Below are positions 1 to 7,066 of a DNA stretch of 7,066 nt, piece by piece. Under the pieces are notes generated by a model. The model did no database searches, had not been told where the DNA came from, and was given only the letters and a program-made list of their open reading frames with translations. The stretch covers positions 5,143 through 12,208 of the forward strand of contig DOEU01000035.1 of the NCBI GenBank assembly GCA_003532555.1, written 5' to 3'. A program made the position numbers and the translations under genes. How positions within the stretch are numbered: the stretch's first letter is position 1; each line of letters opens with the position of its first letter. The DNA comes from Verrucomicrobiota bacterium. Its GTDB lineage: Bacteria; Verrucomicrobiota; Kiritimatiellia; Kiritimatiellales; Pontiellaceae.

Positions 1-581
1 GCTCGACGTTGTGCCTGTTGCTCTGGAGATAATTGCGGCTCGACCGGTGGCTTAGGTTTTGGCGACTTTTCAGGAGGCCGGAAACCAGAACCAAATCGAC
101 GTGGGGTGGCCGCCGTCGTATTTTTAATAACAGGGACCGGAGACTTCGCAAGCGAAAAATTAACCCGCACACCATCTCGATCCAAAGTGGCCGACGATTC
201 CTCTAAATTCACCGCAAGCAGTTTCATTCCACGAAAACTTTCTCCCACGCCCAACATAATGCTCTTTGGATCTCCCGGCTTCGCCGTCTTGTTTTGGAAT
301 CCCGATCGGATCTCACCTTGATTCGTCTCGAAAATAAAACAAAGACGCAGTTCTTTTTCTGCCGCCTGTGCCGCAGCCTTAGCCAATGCCATCTCCCGCT
401 CAGGAGTCACTTTCGGTTCTTCAATAACCAATTCCTGCCCAAAGGGTTCACGCTCGATAATAAGATCATATCGCGAAGCATCATAGACTTTATCAGCTTG
501 CACTGAAAGAACCGAACCTATCACGCAACAGACCCAAACTGTAAAAGAAGAGCTGATACTCATACGTAAAAGATGATTCAT
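1..581 (-). CDS. Secreted protein with GspC/PilP-like segment, C-terminus cut by window edge
   Basis: This frame is open from an ATG at 581-579 to the left edge, giving 193 residues with no stop, so the C-terminus is missing. A GGAGG at 589-585 lies 3 nt before the ATG, which is close but strong; the next Met (residue 7) would be too far from it. Residues 1-29 look like a signal peptide: H/R near the start, a hydrophobic run (FTVWVCCVIGSVL), then a V-Q-A site before Asp30. The adjacent Cys residues do not form a lipobox. Residues 38-48 read YDLIIEREPFG. An Ala-rich probable helix covers 62-78. Residues 80-146 are probably beta strands (LGVGESFRGMKLLAVN, then LDRDGVRVNFSL), a pattern of the kind seen in GspC/PilP periplasmic domains. 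Residues 148-193 are Pro/Lys/Gln-rich and probably disordered. The export call is well supported. A link to type II secretion or type IV pili is inference from pattern only. It lies 70 bp downstream of the 429-aa gene on the same strand. Confidence 0.8.
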   Translation of the reverse strand, partial: MNHLLRMSISSSFTVWVCCVIGSVLSVQADKVYDASRYDLIIEREPFGQELVIEEPKVTPEREMALAKAAAQAAEKELRLCFIFETNQGEIRSGFQNKTAKPGDPKSIMLGVGESFRGMKLLAVNLEESSATLDRDGVRVNFSLAKSPVPVIKNTTAATPRRFGSGFRPPEKSPKPKPPVEPQLSPEQQAQRR

Positions 582-651
582 ACACCTCCGTTCGTCAAGC
601 GCGCTTCATCAGCAACGAATAAATAGGAACCCCCACCACAAAAAATGGTTC

Positions 652-1941
652 TTACGGTAAAGCCAGTTTGCCATTATAATATTCAACGATATGGCCCCGT
701 TCAATCAACCAACCTAATGGTTTCAAAGCCGCCCGCCCTTCATCCGAATCCGCCTCAAGACTTGGCAATAATGCTTGTAATAATTCATTGCGCGTACAAC
801 CTGGCTTCTTTTTCAGCACACTAAATACCTGTAAAACTTCTTCAGACACACCTGATTCATCCAACTTGATCGGCTTGATTGCCGTAACATAATTAATCTT
901 ACCCACCTTAAAGAGATGCAACTTCATATGCCTAAATGCTGCTCGCATCGCATGCGATAAATTCAATGGGAACCGACGCTCTTTCACCAAAACTCGATTA
1001 ATCATCGCCGTTAACACATTATCTTTACTCGCAAGAACAATTGCCAAAGGTACCACCACTTTCCGCGATTTAACCGTTCTATGATCCGCATGGCGCACCA
1101 TATGTTGTTCAGCCTGACGCCGTGTCATCAACACTCCCGCCGGCTCAGTCTTCAGCCGAAACCGCTCCTGCTTCGAAACTGCGACTTTCCACGCCTCAAC
1201 CATCTCTTTATCTTTAACCACTTCTAACCAAGCCTTGCAACGCTCCAACGGTTGATCTGGAAAATGCATCGCGTGCCATTGCTCCACCGCCTCCGCATAA
1301 CTATGATGATTCGATGGACCAATTATCGTATTCGTTTTTGTGCAACGACTCACACCCGGAAAACTGCCCTTCGGTGGATCCCGCTCCTCAACAACCACAT
1401 CAAAAAACTGATCCAAATGATTCCGTATCACATACGATTGCACCGCTGATTCATCTACTGAAACAAAACCGGAGACCCCACACTGGAAAAGACGAAACTC
1501 CGTCTCGTTTTTCAAAACCTCTAACTTAACGCAGCACGCATTTGCATCTGTGATTAATAAATTTGCCAAATCGATCAACGGATACGCACGATGACTCTGA
1601 TGTACCTGCCGAACCACCGAAGCCAAATGCTTCTGATTCGGCAAAAGAGTAATCTCCAATGGATAATCTGACAGAGACGCCCGGCGGCGTTCGGCAGCTT
1701 GCGGCTTACCCAGCCTAGTGGTTACATCCATATTTCGCGACCGATCCGCTCCCTTTCGCTCTCGCCCAGATCCTCTCTCACTTCTCCCTCGTTCTCGCCG
1801 ATTCGAACTCCTAGATCGCTCCGAAAATGCACGCTTATAAGACGTTTTATTCGGCTGGTCCCAATTCGGACCAAAATCCAATCCTTCTAACGCTTCTGCA
1901 CCTAAAGGTTGATGCTCTTCAGAACTCGATTCATCTTTCAT
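652..1941 (-). CDS. Hypothetical protein with Arg/Ser-rich N-terminus and possible C-terminal winged helix
   Basis: I do not recognise a named family. The protein is 429 aa from the ATG at 1941-1939, chosen because GAGG (1950-1947) lies 5 nt upstream. The frame also opens at a TTG 33 bp earlier (1974), but that has no ribosome binding site. Residues 1-35 are acidic. Residues 36-69 are dominated by Arg, Ser, Gly and Glu (for example RERGRSERGSGRER), a disordered, strongly basic tract typical of nucleic-acid-binding tails. From about residue 90 to the end the protein looks folded. It contains a conserved-looking stretch at 189-215 (PPKGSFPGVSRC followed by TKTNTIIGPSNHHSY) and a basic segment near 287-300. 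The last 60 residues (EEVLQVFSVLKKKPGCTRNELLQALL onward, in pieces) alternate helices and end in EYYNGKLALP, as a winged helix might. There is no signal peptide or membrane segment, so it is probably cytoplasmic. An RNA- or DNA-binding role is inference from composition. It is divergent from metH and is probably unrelated to it. Confidence 0.85.
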   Translation of the reverse strand: MKDESSSEEHQPLGAEALEGLDFGPNWDQPNKTSYKRAFSERSRSSNRRERGRSERGSGRERKGADRSRNMDVTTRLGKPQAAERRRASLSDYPLEITLLPNQKHLASVVRQVHQSHRAYPLIDLANLLITDANACCVKLEVLKNETEFRLFQCGVSGFVSVDESAVQSYVIRNHLDQFFDVVVEERDPPKGSFPGVSRCTKTNTIIGPSNHHSYAEAVEQWHAMHFPDQPLERCKAWLEVVKDKEMVEAWKVAVSKQERFRLKTEPAGVLMTRRQAEQHMVRHADHRTVKSRKVVVPLAIVLASKDNVLTAMINRVLVKERRFPLNLSHAMRAAFRHMKLHLFKVGKINYVTAIKPIKLDESGVSEEVLQVFSVLKKKPGCTRNELLQALLPSLEADSDEGRAALKPLGWLIERGHIVEYYNGKLALP

Positions 1942-2066
1942 ATAAACCTCAGTTATATTACAATATTGATACAATAATCACACTATATCGCAATTTAGAA
2001 AAATGAAAAGACCGAATACAGAGCGCGAATTAAATAAACTTAAGGTAAACAGATATCATTAATATA

Positions 2067-2094
2067 TTGAAATATCCGGATAAACGGATATACA
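2067..2094 (+). promoter_or_regulatory. Putative metH promoter
   Basis: TTGAAA (2067-2072, 5 of 6 matches to the sigma70 -35 consensus) is followed after 16 bp by TATACA (2089-2094, 4 of 6 matches to the -10). A start about 7 bp downstream would fall at about 2101, the metH ATG itself. This agrees with the absence of a Shine-Dalgarno sequence. The boxes are read by eye in AT-rich DNA, so this is a modest-confidence inference. Confidence 0.35.
2072..2091. promoter_or_regulatory. Perfect inverted repeat ATATCCG-N6-CGGATAT, probable operator of the metH operon
   Basis: The arms at 2072-2078 and 2085-2091 are exact reverse complements around a 6-base spacer (GATAAA). The 20-bp size and two-fold symmetry suit a dimeric helix-turn-helix repressor. 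The site occupies the space between the putative -35 and -10 of metH and ends 9 bp before the ATG, so binding should block transcription. ArsR-type regulators that sense S-adenosylhomocysteine (SahR) control methionine-cycle genes through AT-rich palindromes with ATAT-type outer arms, so a regulator of that kind is one candidate; this is inference. A partial third half-site ATCC follows at 2094-2097. Confidence 0.55.
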
Positions 2095-2100
2095 TCCTTC

Positions 2101-5100
2101 ATGAGTCACACAAATCCATCACCAACCGATCCCGAATTTTACACAAATCCGGCCGGAAAAAACTTTGCTGAACAACTTCAGCAAAAGCATCTCATATTAG
2201 ATGGACCGATGGGTACAATGATTCAACAACATCCTCTCGAAGAAGCCGATTTTCGCGGTACTCAATTCAAAAGTCATCATTGCGATCTCAAAGGTAACAA
2301 TGATTTACTCACCCTCACCCGTTCCGATCTGATTAAACAAATTCACATTGACTTTCTTGAAGCCGGTTCCGATATCGTTGAAACTAATACCTTCAGTTCA
2401 ACCTCAATCTCTCAATCAGATTATGAACTTGAAACACATGTTCGTGAACTCAACATCGAAGCCGCTCGACTTGCCCGGCAAGCCATTGAATACGTACAAA
2501 AAGAAACCCCAAATCGTAAATTCTTTGTCGCTGGCTCCATCGGCCCCACCAATCGAACGGCCTCTATCTCCCCCGATGTAAATGATCCCGGGTACCGCGC
2601 CGTTACCTTTGATGATCTAGTAGAAGCCTATACTGAACAAGTAGAAGCCCTTATAGAAGGAGGTGTCGACTGCCTTCTAGTCGAAACCATTTTTGACACT
2701 CTCAACGCAAAAGCCGCCCTCTTCGCCATCGAATCCATTTTTGAAGCAAGCGGTGAGCGACTACCTATCATGATTTCAGTCACAATTACCGACAAATCAG
2801 GACGAACATTATCCGGTCAAACACCAACCGCTTTTTGGTATAGCATCGAACACAGCCAACCCATCTCCGTGGGCATCAACTGCGCACTCGGTGCGGAAGA
2901 TATGCGGCCCTACATGCAAGAACTCGCCCATATCTGCACCTGCCACGTCAGCATCTATGCCAATGCGGGGCTCCCCAACGCCTTTGGCGGCTACGATGAT
3001 ACCCCCGAACAAATGGGCACCATCTACCACGATTTTGCACAACAAAAATTAGCTACCATCTGGGGAGGCTGTTGCGGCACCACCCCCGAGCATATTCGCG
3101 CTATGAAAGAAGCCGTCAGCGGACTTCCGATCCGCACGCCCAAGCCTCGCGACACCCATCCGCACTTCAGCGGCCTCGAGCCACTGCACATCGACGAAGC
3201 ATTCAACTTCGTAATGGTCGGCGAACGAACCAACATCACTGGATCCCCAAAATTTGCGCGCCTCATTCGAGAAAACGACCTCGACGGCGCCCTGCAAGTA
3301 GCACGACAACAAGTCGAAAGCGGTGCCAATATTATAGATATTAACATGGATGAAGGACTCATTAACTCGCAAGCCGTCATGGTTCGCTTTCTACACTTAG
3401 TCATGTCAGAACCCGATATCTCCCGCGTTCCCATCATGATCGACTCCTCCAAATGGGAGGTAATTGAAGCCGGACTCAAATGCGTTCAAGGCAAATGCGT
3501 TGTGAACTCAATCAGCTTAAAAGAAGGTGAAGATGCATTCCGATCTCAAGCCCGCTTAGTCAAAAAATATGGAGCTGCCTGTATTGTCATGGCATTCGAT
3601 GAACAAGGCCAAGCGGACACCACCGAACGACGAATTGAAATCTGCACGCGTGCCTATCGAATTTTAGTTAATGAACTTCACTTCGATCCCACAAATATCA
3701 TCTTTGATCCTAATATCTTCCCCATTGCCACCGGGATGGAAGAACACCGAATAAATGCCACCTCCTTTTTTGATGCCACACGTATCCTACGCGACACCCT
3801 GCCCGGCATCTCCGTTAGCGGAGGCGTCAGCAATATCTCCTTCTCCTTTCGAGGCAATAACCCAGTACGCGAAGCCATCCATGCAGCCTTTCTCTACCAC
3901 GGCAAAACGGCTGGCCTGAACATGGGAATCGTCAATCCCGGCATGCTCGAAATATACGATGAAGTCGACCCCACTCTTCTAAAAATTGTCGAAGATGTGG
4001 TATTGAACCGCACTGATGAATCAACCGAAAAATTAATCGAATTTGCCGAAAACGTAAAAGGAACCGATAGCCAAAAAAGCATCGCTCAAATCAAAGCATG
4101 GCGTAGTGAACCAGTCGAAAAACGCCTCTCTTATGCCTTAATAAAAGGCATCGTCGACCACATTGATGAAGACGTCGAAGAAGCCCTAAAAAAATACCCT
4201 CGCCCGCTCAACGTAATTGAAGGACCGCTCATGGACGGCATGGGCATCGTCGGGGATCTCTTTGGCGCTGGAAAAATGTTTCTTCCACAAGTGGTAAAAA
4301 GTGCCCGCGTTATGAAGAAAGCCGTCGCCTATCTTCTCCCCTACATGGAAGATGAGAAAGACGGCTCCTCAAGTTCGGCTGGGAAAATCCTTCTTGCCAC
4401 CGTAAAAGGCGATGTGCATGACATCGGAAAAAATATTGTCGGTGTTGTACTAGCCTGTAACAACTTCGAAGTCAAAGACATTGGCGTTATGGTTCCCTGG
4501 GAGACAATTCTAAAAGAAGCTCGTGAATGGGGAGCCGATATCATCGGGCTTTCTGGACTCATCACCCCCTCTCTCGACGAAATGGTCACCGTCGCCCGTG
4601 AAATGGAACGCGCCAACATGAAAATACCTCTCCTTATTGGCGGAGCCACAACCAGCAAAAAACATACCGCCGTCAAAATTGAACCTGTTTTTAGCGGACT
4701 CAGCGTACACGTTACCGATGCCTCGCGCGCCGTCACCGTAGTGCAATCACTTCTTGCACAAGATATCAGCTATCGCCGCACCATCCGCACTGAATATGAA
4801 GCATTACGCGAATCACATACAGCTTCTCAAAAGGAACGTTTATTCCTTCCACTCGAAGCCGCGCGTGAAAACCGACTGGAACTTGACTGGAAAAACTACA
4901 CCCCTCCCACTCCTGAATTTATCGGCATTCGCGATCATCAAACCTCCCTTGAAGAGTTGGTCCCCTATATCGATTGGATGCCCTATTTCTGGACATGGGA
5001 TATTCACGGACCGTACCCCGAAATGCTCGAGCAAGAAGGTGAATTGGGTGATCGCGCCCGTGAAGTGCTTCACGATGCCAAACACCTCCTTGAACGCATC

Positions 5101-5814
5101 GTGAACGATAACCTCTTTACACCCCGAGCCGTCCATGGCTTTTTCCGAGCCGCCCGTGAAGGGGATGATGTTCTTGTCTTCGATGAAAACCAATCCCCCC
5201 TTGCAAACTTCCATTTCCTGCGTCAACAGATGCAAAAAAAAGATGCTACTCCCAACCGCTCAATCGCTGACTTCTGCGCCCCCAAACAAAGCGGAATTGC
5301 TGATTATGTTGGTGCCTTTGCCGTAACTGCCGGCTCAGAAGTTAATGATATTGCCACGACCTATCGCGCCGATCACGACGACTACAACTGCATTCTCGTG
5401 CAAGCCCTCGGCGACCGCCTTGCCGAAGCCTATGCCGAAAAATTACACCAAGAAACACGGATTGCCTGGGGCTATGGCGCAAGCGAAAACCTCACCATCA
5501 ACCAAATGATACAAGAGAAGTATCAAGGAATTCGACCAGCTGCTGGCTATCCCGCCTGCCCCGATCACACCGAAAAAAGAACCCTTTTCAACCTACTGAA
5601 TGCCACCGAACACACAGGCATTGAACTCACTGAAAGCATGGCCATGACCCCTGCTAGCTCCGTCTCAGGCCTCTATTTCTCTCATCCAGAATCCCGCTAT
5701 TTTCCATTGGGTCGAATCGATCGAGAACAAGCCGCCGATTATGCAGCACGAAAAGGCTGGACCCTAAAAACGATTGAAAAATGGTTATCACCTAACCTAG
5801 GATACGATCCATGA
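2101..5814 (+). CDS. metH: Cobalamin-dependent methionine synthase (5-methyltetrahydrofolate-homocysteine methyltransferase)
   Basis: This cytoplasmic enzyme moves the methyl group of 5-methyl-THF through methylcobalamin to homocysteine, giving methionine and THF. The protein is complete at 1237 aa (the E. coli enzyme has 1227) with all four modules. The homocysteine-binding barrel (about 20-345) has DGPMGTM and the zinc ligands Cys261 (GINCALG), Cys324 and Cys325 (GGCCGT), matching E. coli C247/C310/C311. The pterin-binding barrel (about 368-625) starts at [10 protein letters not shown]. The cap plus cobalamin module (about 660-895) has DVHDIGKN with axial ligand His773, and GLSGLITPS with Ser818 and Ser824. 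The AdoMet reactivation domain (about 915-1237) has [16 protein letters not shown] and [10 protein letters not shown] (Arg1145, Tyr1150). No key residue is missing. The ATG is the only Met before the catalytic barrel and adds an N-terminal extension of about 14 residues. It has no Shine-Dalgarno sequence. The stop overlaps the next start (ATGA), so the two genes are one operon. Confidence 0.98.
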   Translation: MSHTNPSPTDPEFYTNPAGKNFAEQLQQKHLILDGPMGTMIQQHPLEEADFRGTQFKSHHCDLKGNNDLLTLTRSDLIKQIHIDFLEAGSDIVETNTFSSTSISQSDYELETHVRELNIEAARLARQAIEYVQKETPNRKFFVAGSIGPTNRTASISPDVNDPGYRAVTFDDLVEAYTEQVEALIEGGVDCLLVETIFDTLNAKAALFAIESIFEASGERLPIMISVTITDKSGRTLSGQTPTAFWYSIEHSQPISVGINCALGAEDMRPYMQELAHICTCHVSIYANAGLPNAFGGYDDTPEQMGTIYHDFAQQKLATIWGGCCGTTPEHIRAMKEAVSGLPIRTPKPRDTHPHFSGLEPLHIDEAFNFVMVGERTNITGSPKFARLIRENDLDGALQVARQQVESGANIIDINMDEGLINSQAVMVRFLHLVMSEPDISRVPIMIDSSKWEVIEAGLKCVQGKCVVNSISLKEGEDAFRSQARLVKKYGAACIVMAFDEQGQADTTERRIEICTRAYRILVNELHFDPTNIIFDPNIFPIATGMEEHRINATSFFDATRILRDTLPGISVSGGVSNISFSFRGNNPVREAIHAAFLYHGKTAGLNMGIVNPGMLEIYDEVDPTLLKIVEDVVLNRTDESTEKLIEFAENVKGTDSQKSIAQIKAWRSEPVEKRLSYALIKGIVDHIDEDVEEALKKYPRPLNVIEGPLMDGMGIVGDLFGAGKMFLPQVVKSARVMKKAVAYLLPYMEDEKDGSSSSAGKILLATVKGDVHDIGKNIVGVVLACNNFEVKDIGVMVPWETILKEAREWGADIIGLSGLITPSLDEMVTVAREMERANMKIPLLIGGATTSKKHTAVKIEPVFSGLSVHVTDASRAVTVVQSLLAQDISYRRTIRTEYEALRESHTASQKERLFLPLEAARENRLELDWKNYTPPTPEFIGIRDHQTSLEELVPYIDWMPYFWTWDIHGPYPEMLEQEGELGDRAREVLHDAKHLLERIVNDNLFTPRAVHGFFRAAREGDDVLVFDENQSPLANFHFLRQQMQKKDATPNRSIADFCAPKQSGIADYVGAFAVTAGSEVNDIATTYRADHDDYNCILVQALGDRLAEAYAEKLHQETRIAWGYGASENLTINQMIQEKYQGIRPAAGYPACPDHTEKRTLFNLLNATEHTGIELTESMAMTPASSVSGLYFSHPESRYFPLGRIDREQAADYAARKGWTLKTIEKWLSPNLGYDP

Positions 5815-7066
5815 GTCTACTGGAAACCCTCCAACACAAACCCCTTATCGGGGATGGCGCAATGGGCACCATGCTCTACGCAAAAGGTATTTTCATCAAC
5901 ACCTGCTACGAACAACTCTGCCTTACAAAACCCTACCTTATCGAATGCGTTCATCGAGACTATGTCGAGGCAGGCGCTGACCTCATCGAAACCAATACCT
6001 TCGGTGCCAACCGCCTCAAACTCGAAGCACACGGCATTGCAGATCAACTTGAAGCCATCAACCGCACCGCCGTTCATCTCACTCGAAAAAGCGCAGGACC
6101 CAATACCTACATCCTCGGATCTGTCGGGCCCCTACTCCAATCCGATCAACTTTTCAGCGATCGACATACCTCCGAATTGGAACACCTCTTCCATGAACAA
6201 ATCCTACTACTCGCCGATGAAAAAGTCGATGCCATTCAACTTGAAACATTCACCCACGTTGATGAAGCGGAACTCGCCGCCCAAATTACTGCTTCATATA
6301 ACCTACCCGTTTTCGTCTCCGTAACCGTCGGCAAAGATGGAGAAACCCGCCGAGGCGAACGCATTGAACAAATTATACACCAACTCGATGCCTGCGATGC
6401 CGTTGACGCCATCGGTATCAACTGTGGACTCGGTCCCGCCGCCGCCTTTAGCATCGCTGAACGTGCCCTTCCATTAACCTCAAAACCCTTCAGTGTGAAC
6501 GCCAACGCCGGACTTCCTCAAGAAGTCGACGGACGTCTCATTTACATGTCTACTCCCGAATATTTCAGTGAATATGCCAAACGACTCATCGAACTTGGCG
6601 TTCGTATGGTCGGAGGCTGCTGCGGTACCACTCCCGAACACATTGCCACCATGGCGAAACAGGTTAAATCACTCTCAGGCGTAAAAGAACATCTCCATAT
6701 CAAGCACCATACCGATCAGGAAGCCACGCCGATAGAAACCATTCCAACCGCTGCAAAATGTCGCTTCGGCGCTAAACTTGCCAATGGCGAAAAAGTCACT
6801 TCCATCGAAATCACCCCCCCTCGATCAATTGACCTAAAACCGATGCTCGAAAAATGTCAGCAATGCTATGACGCAGGCATCGATGCCATTAATATTCCCG
6901 ATGGACCCCGCGCCAGTGCCCGCATCTCTCCCATGGTTGCCGCCCTCGCCGTCGAGCGCGAAATCGGAATAGAAACCGTTCTACACTACTGCTGTCGCGA
7001 CCGGAACCTAATCGGCATGCAATCTGATCTACTTGGGGGCTATGCTGGCGGGTTACGAAACTATCT
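5811..7066 (+). CDS. yitJ: Bifunctional homocysteine S-methyltransferase / methylenetetrahydrofolate reductase (YitJ-type), C-terminus cut by window edge
   Basis: The frame is open from the ATG at 5811, which overlaps the metH stop by 4 nt, to the right edge: 418 codons plus 2 bases. A weak AGGA (5799-5802) lies 8 nt upstream, and translational coupling to metH is likely. Residues 1-290 form a homocysteine S-methyltransferase barrel: GDGAMGTM near 14-21, ETNTFGANR, and the zinc ligands Cys205 (GINCGLG), Cys270 and Cys271 (GGCCGT). After a linker rich in His and Thr (about 291-316), residues 318-418 begin a MetF-like barrel. It carries SIEITPPRS, with Glu333 matching the catalytic Glu28 of E. 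coli MetF, then INIPDGPRA and [16 protein letters not shown]. The reductase part would make 5-methyl-THF from 5,10-methylene-THF, the substrate of the upstream MetH. About 200 further residues, including the rest of the flavin site, should lie beyond the window. The visible part contains no pterin or corrinoid domain, so the methyl donor of the first domain is unknown. Confidence 0.95.
   Translation, partial: MSLLETLQHKPLIGDGAMGTMLYAKGIFINTCYEQLCLTKPYLIECVHRDYVEAGADLIETNTFGANRLKLEAHGIADQLEAINRTAVHLTRKSAGPNTYILGSVGPLLQSDQLFSDRHTSELEHLFHEQILLLADEKVDAIQLETFTHVDEAELAAQITASYNLPVFVSVTVGKDGETRRGERIEQIIHQLDACDAVDAIGINCGLGPAAAFSIAERALPLTSKPFSVNANAGLPQEVDGRLIYMSTPEYFSEYAKRLIELGVRMVGGCCGTTPEHIATMAKQVKSLSGVKEHLHIKHHTDQEATPIETIPTAAKCRFGAKLANGEKVTSIEITPPRSIDLKPMLEKCQQCYDAGIDAINIPDGPRASARISPMVAALAVEREIGIETVLHYCCRDRNLIGMQSDLLGGYAGGLRNY

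Larger units (their letters stand above)
1942..2100. promoter_or_regulatory. Divergent intergenic region between the 429-aa gene and metH
   Basis: This AT-rich 159-bp gap must carry the promoters of both divergent genes. On the minus strand a possible -10 TATAGT (1987-1982) lies 16 bp from a weak -35 TTTTCA (2009-2004); an alternative is TTGCGA (1993-1988) with TATCAA (1971-1966). Neither is strong. The plus-strand promoter and operator are listed separately. The region is too short for a cobalamin riboswitch upstream of metH, and I see no SAM-riboswitch-like set of stems. Confidence 0.5.

Noticed and set aside
106..506. Two short plus-strand frames opposite the secreted protein gene
   Set aside because: The minus strand encodes a continuous protein with signal peptide and ribosome binding site across this stretch; the plus frames show none.
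597..606. Palindrome AAGCGCGCTT between the two minus-strand genes
   Set aside because: It is a short 10-bp self-complementary word with no loop and no repeated copy in the window; chance is sufficient.
627..651. Inverted repeat GAACC/GGTTC with a 15-base loop just after the stop of the minus-strand 429-aa gene, considered as a terminator
   Set aside because: The stem is only 5 bp, the loop is long, and no T-run follows on the minus strand.
1939..1974. Upstream TTG start adding 11 residues to the 429-aa protein
   Set aside because: There is no ribosome binding site before the TTG, whereas the ATG at 1941 has GAGG 5 nt upstream; the added residues look like translated promoter DNA.
1942..2100. 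Cobalamin or SAM riboswitch upstream of metH
   Set aside because: The gap is short and AT-rich, with no B12-box-like or SAM-aptamer-like conserved core; only the DNA palindrome stands out.
3024..3479. 151-codon open frame on the minus strand inside metH, and several similar antisense frames (4341-4736, 4840-5235)
   Set aside because: They lie fully inside the well-conserved metH frame, have no ribosome binding sites or recognisable motifs, and arise from its codon bias.
5854..6324. 156-codon plus-strand frame overlapping the start of the second methionine gene
   Set aside because: It is in a different frame from the homocysteine methyltransferase coding sequence that starts at 5811, and its translation is a low-complexity Ser/Pro/Asn-rich shadow.

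Overview
The window lies in a bacterial genome of moderate GC content. It holds two divergent pairs of genes that meet at an intergenic region near 1942-2100. No rRNA, tRNA, mobile element or CRISPR array is visible. Taxonomy is uncertain: an Arg/Ser-rich hypothetical protein and a secreted protein resembling GspC/PilP fit the Verrucomicrobiota/Kiritimatiellota (PVC) group from general impression, but no marker gene here proves it.

Left half, minus strand. A 429-aa protein of unknown function (652-1941) has a disordered Arg/Ser/Gly-rich N-terminal part and a probable winged-helix-like C-terminus. It is followed, 70 bp downstream, by a secreted protein (581 down to the window edge) with a signal peptide, a small beta-rich segment like those of type II secretion/type IV pilus accessory proteins, and a Pro/Lys-rich tail. 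The tail runs out of the window.

Right half, plus strand. A complete cobalamin-dependent methionine synthase, metH (2101-5814, 1237 aa), overlaps by 4 nt (ATGA) a second gene that runs off the right edge (5811-7066). The second gene encodes a YitJ-type fusion: an N-terminal zinc homocysteine S-methyltransferase domain joined to a 5,10-methylenetetrahydrofolate reductase (MetF-like) domain. Together they form a methionine-cycle operon. The reductase makes 5-methyl-THF, and MetH passes its methyl group through cobalamin to homocysteine. The second homocysteine methyltransferase domain has no corrinoid or pterin module of its own in the visible part, so its methyl donor is an open question.

Control region. 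A perfect 7-bp inverted repeat (ATATCCG-N6-CGGATAT, 2072-2091) sits just upstream of metH, between a plausible -35 and -10. metH has no Shine-Dalgarno sequence, and the inferred transcription start falls at or near its ATG. The repeat is therefore a good candidate repressor operator for the methionine operon, and the mRNA may be leaderless. No B12 or SAM riboswitch was recognised. Overall this is mostly ordinary metabolism; the operator and the two unknown minus-strand proteins are the items worth following up.
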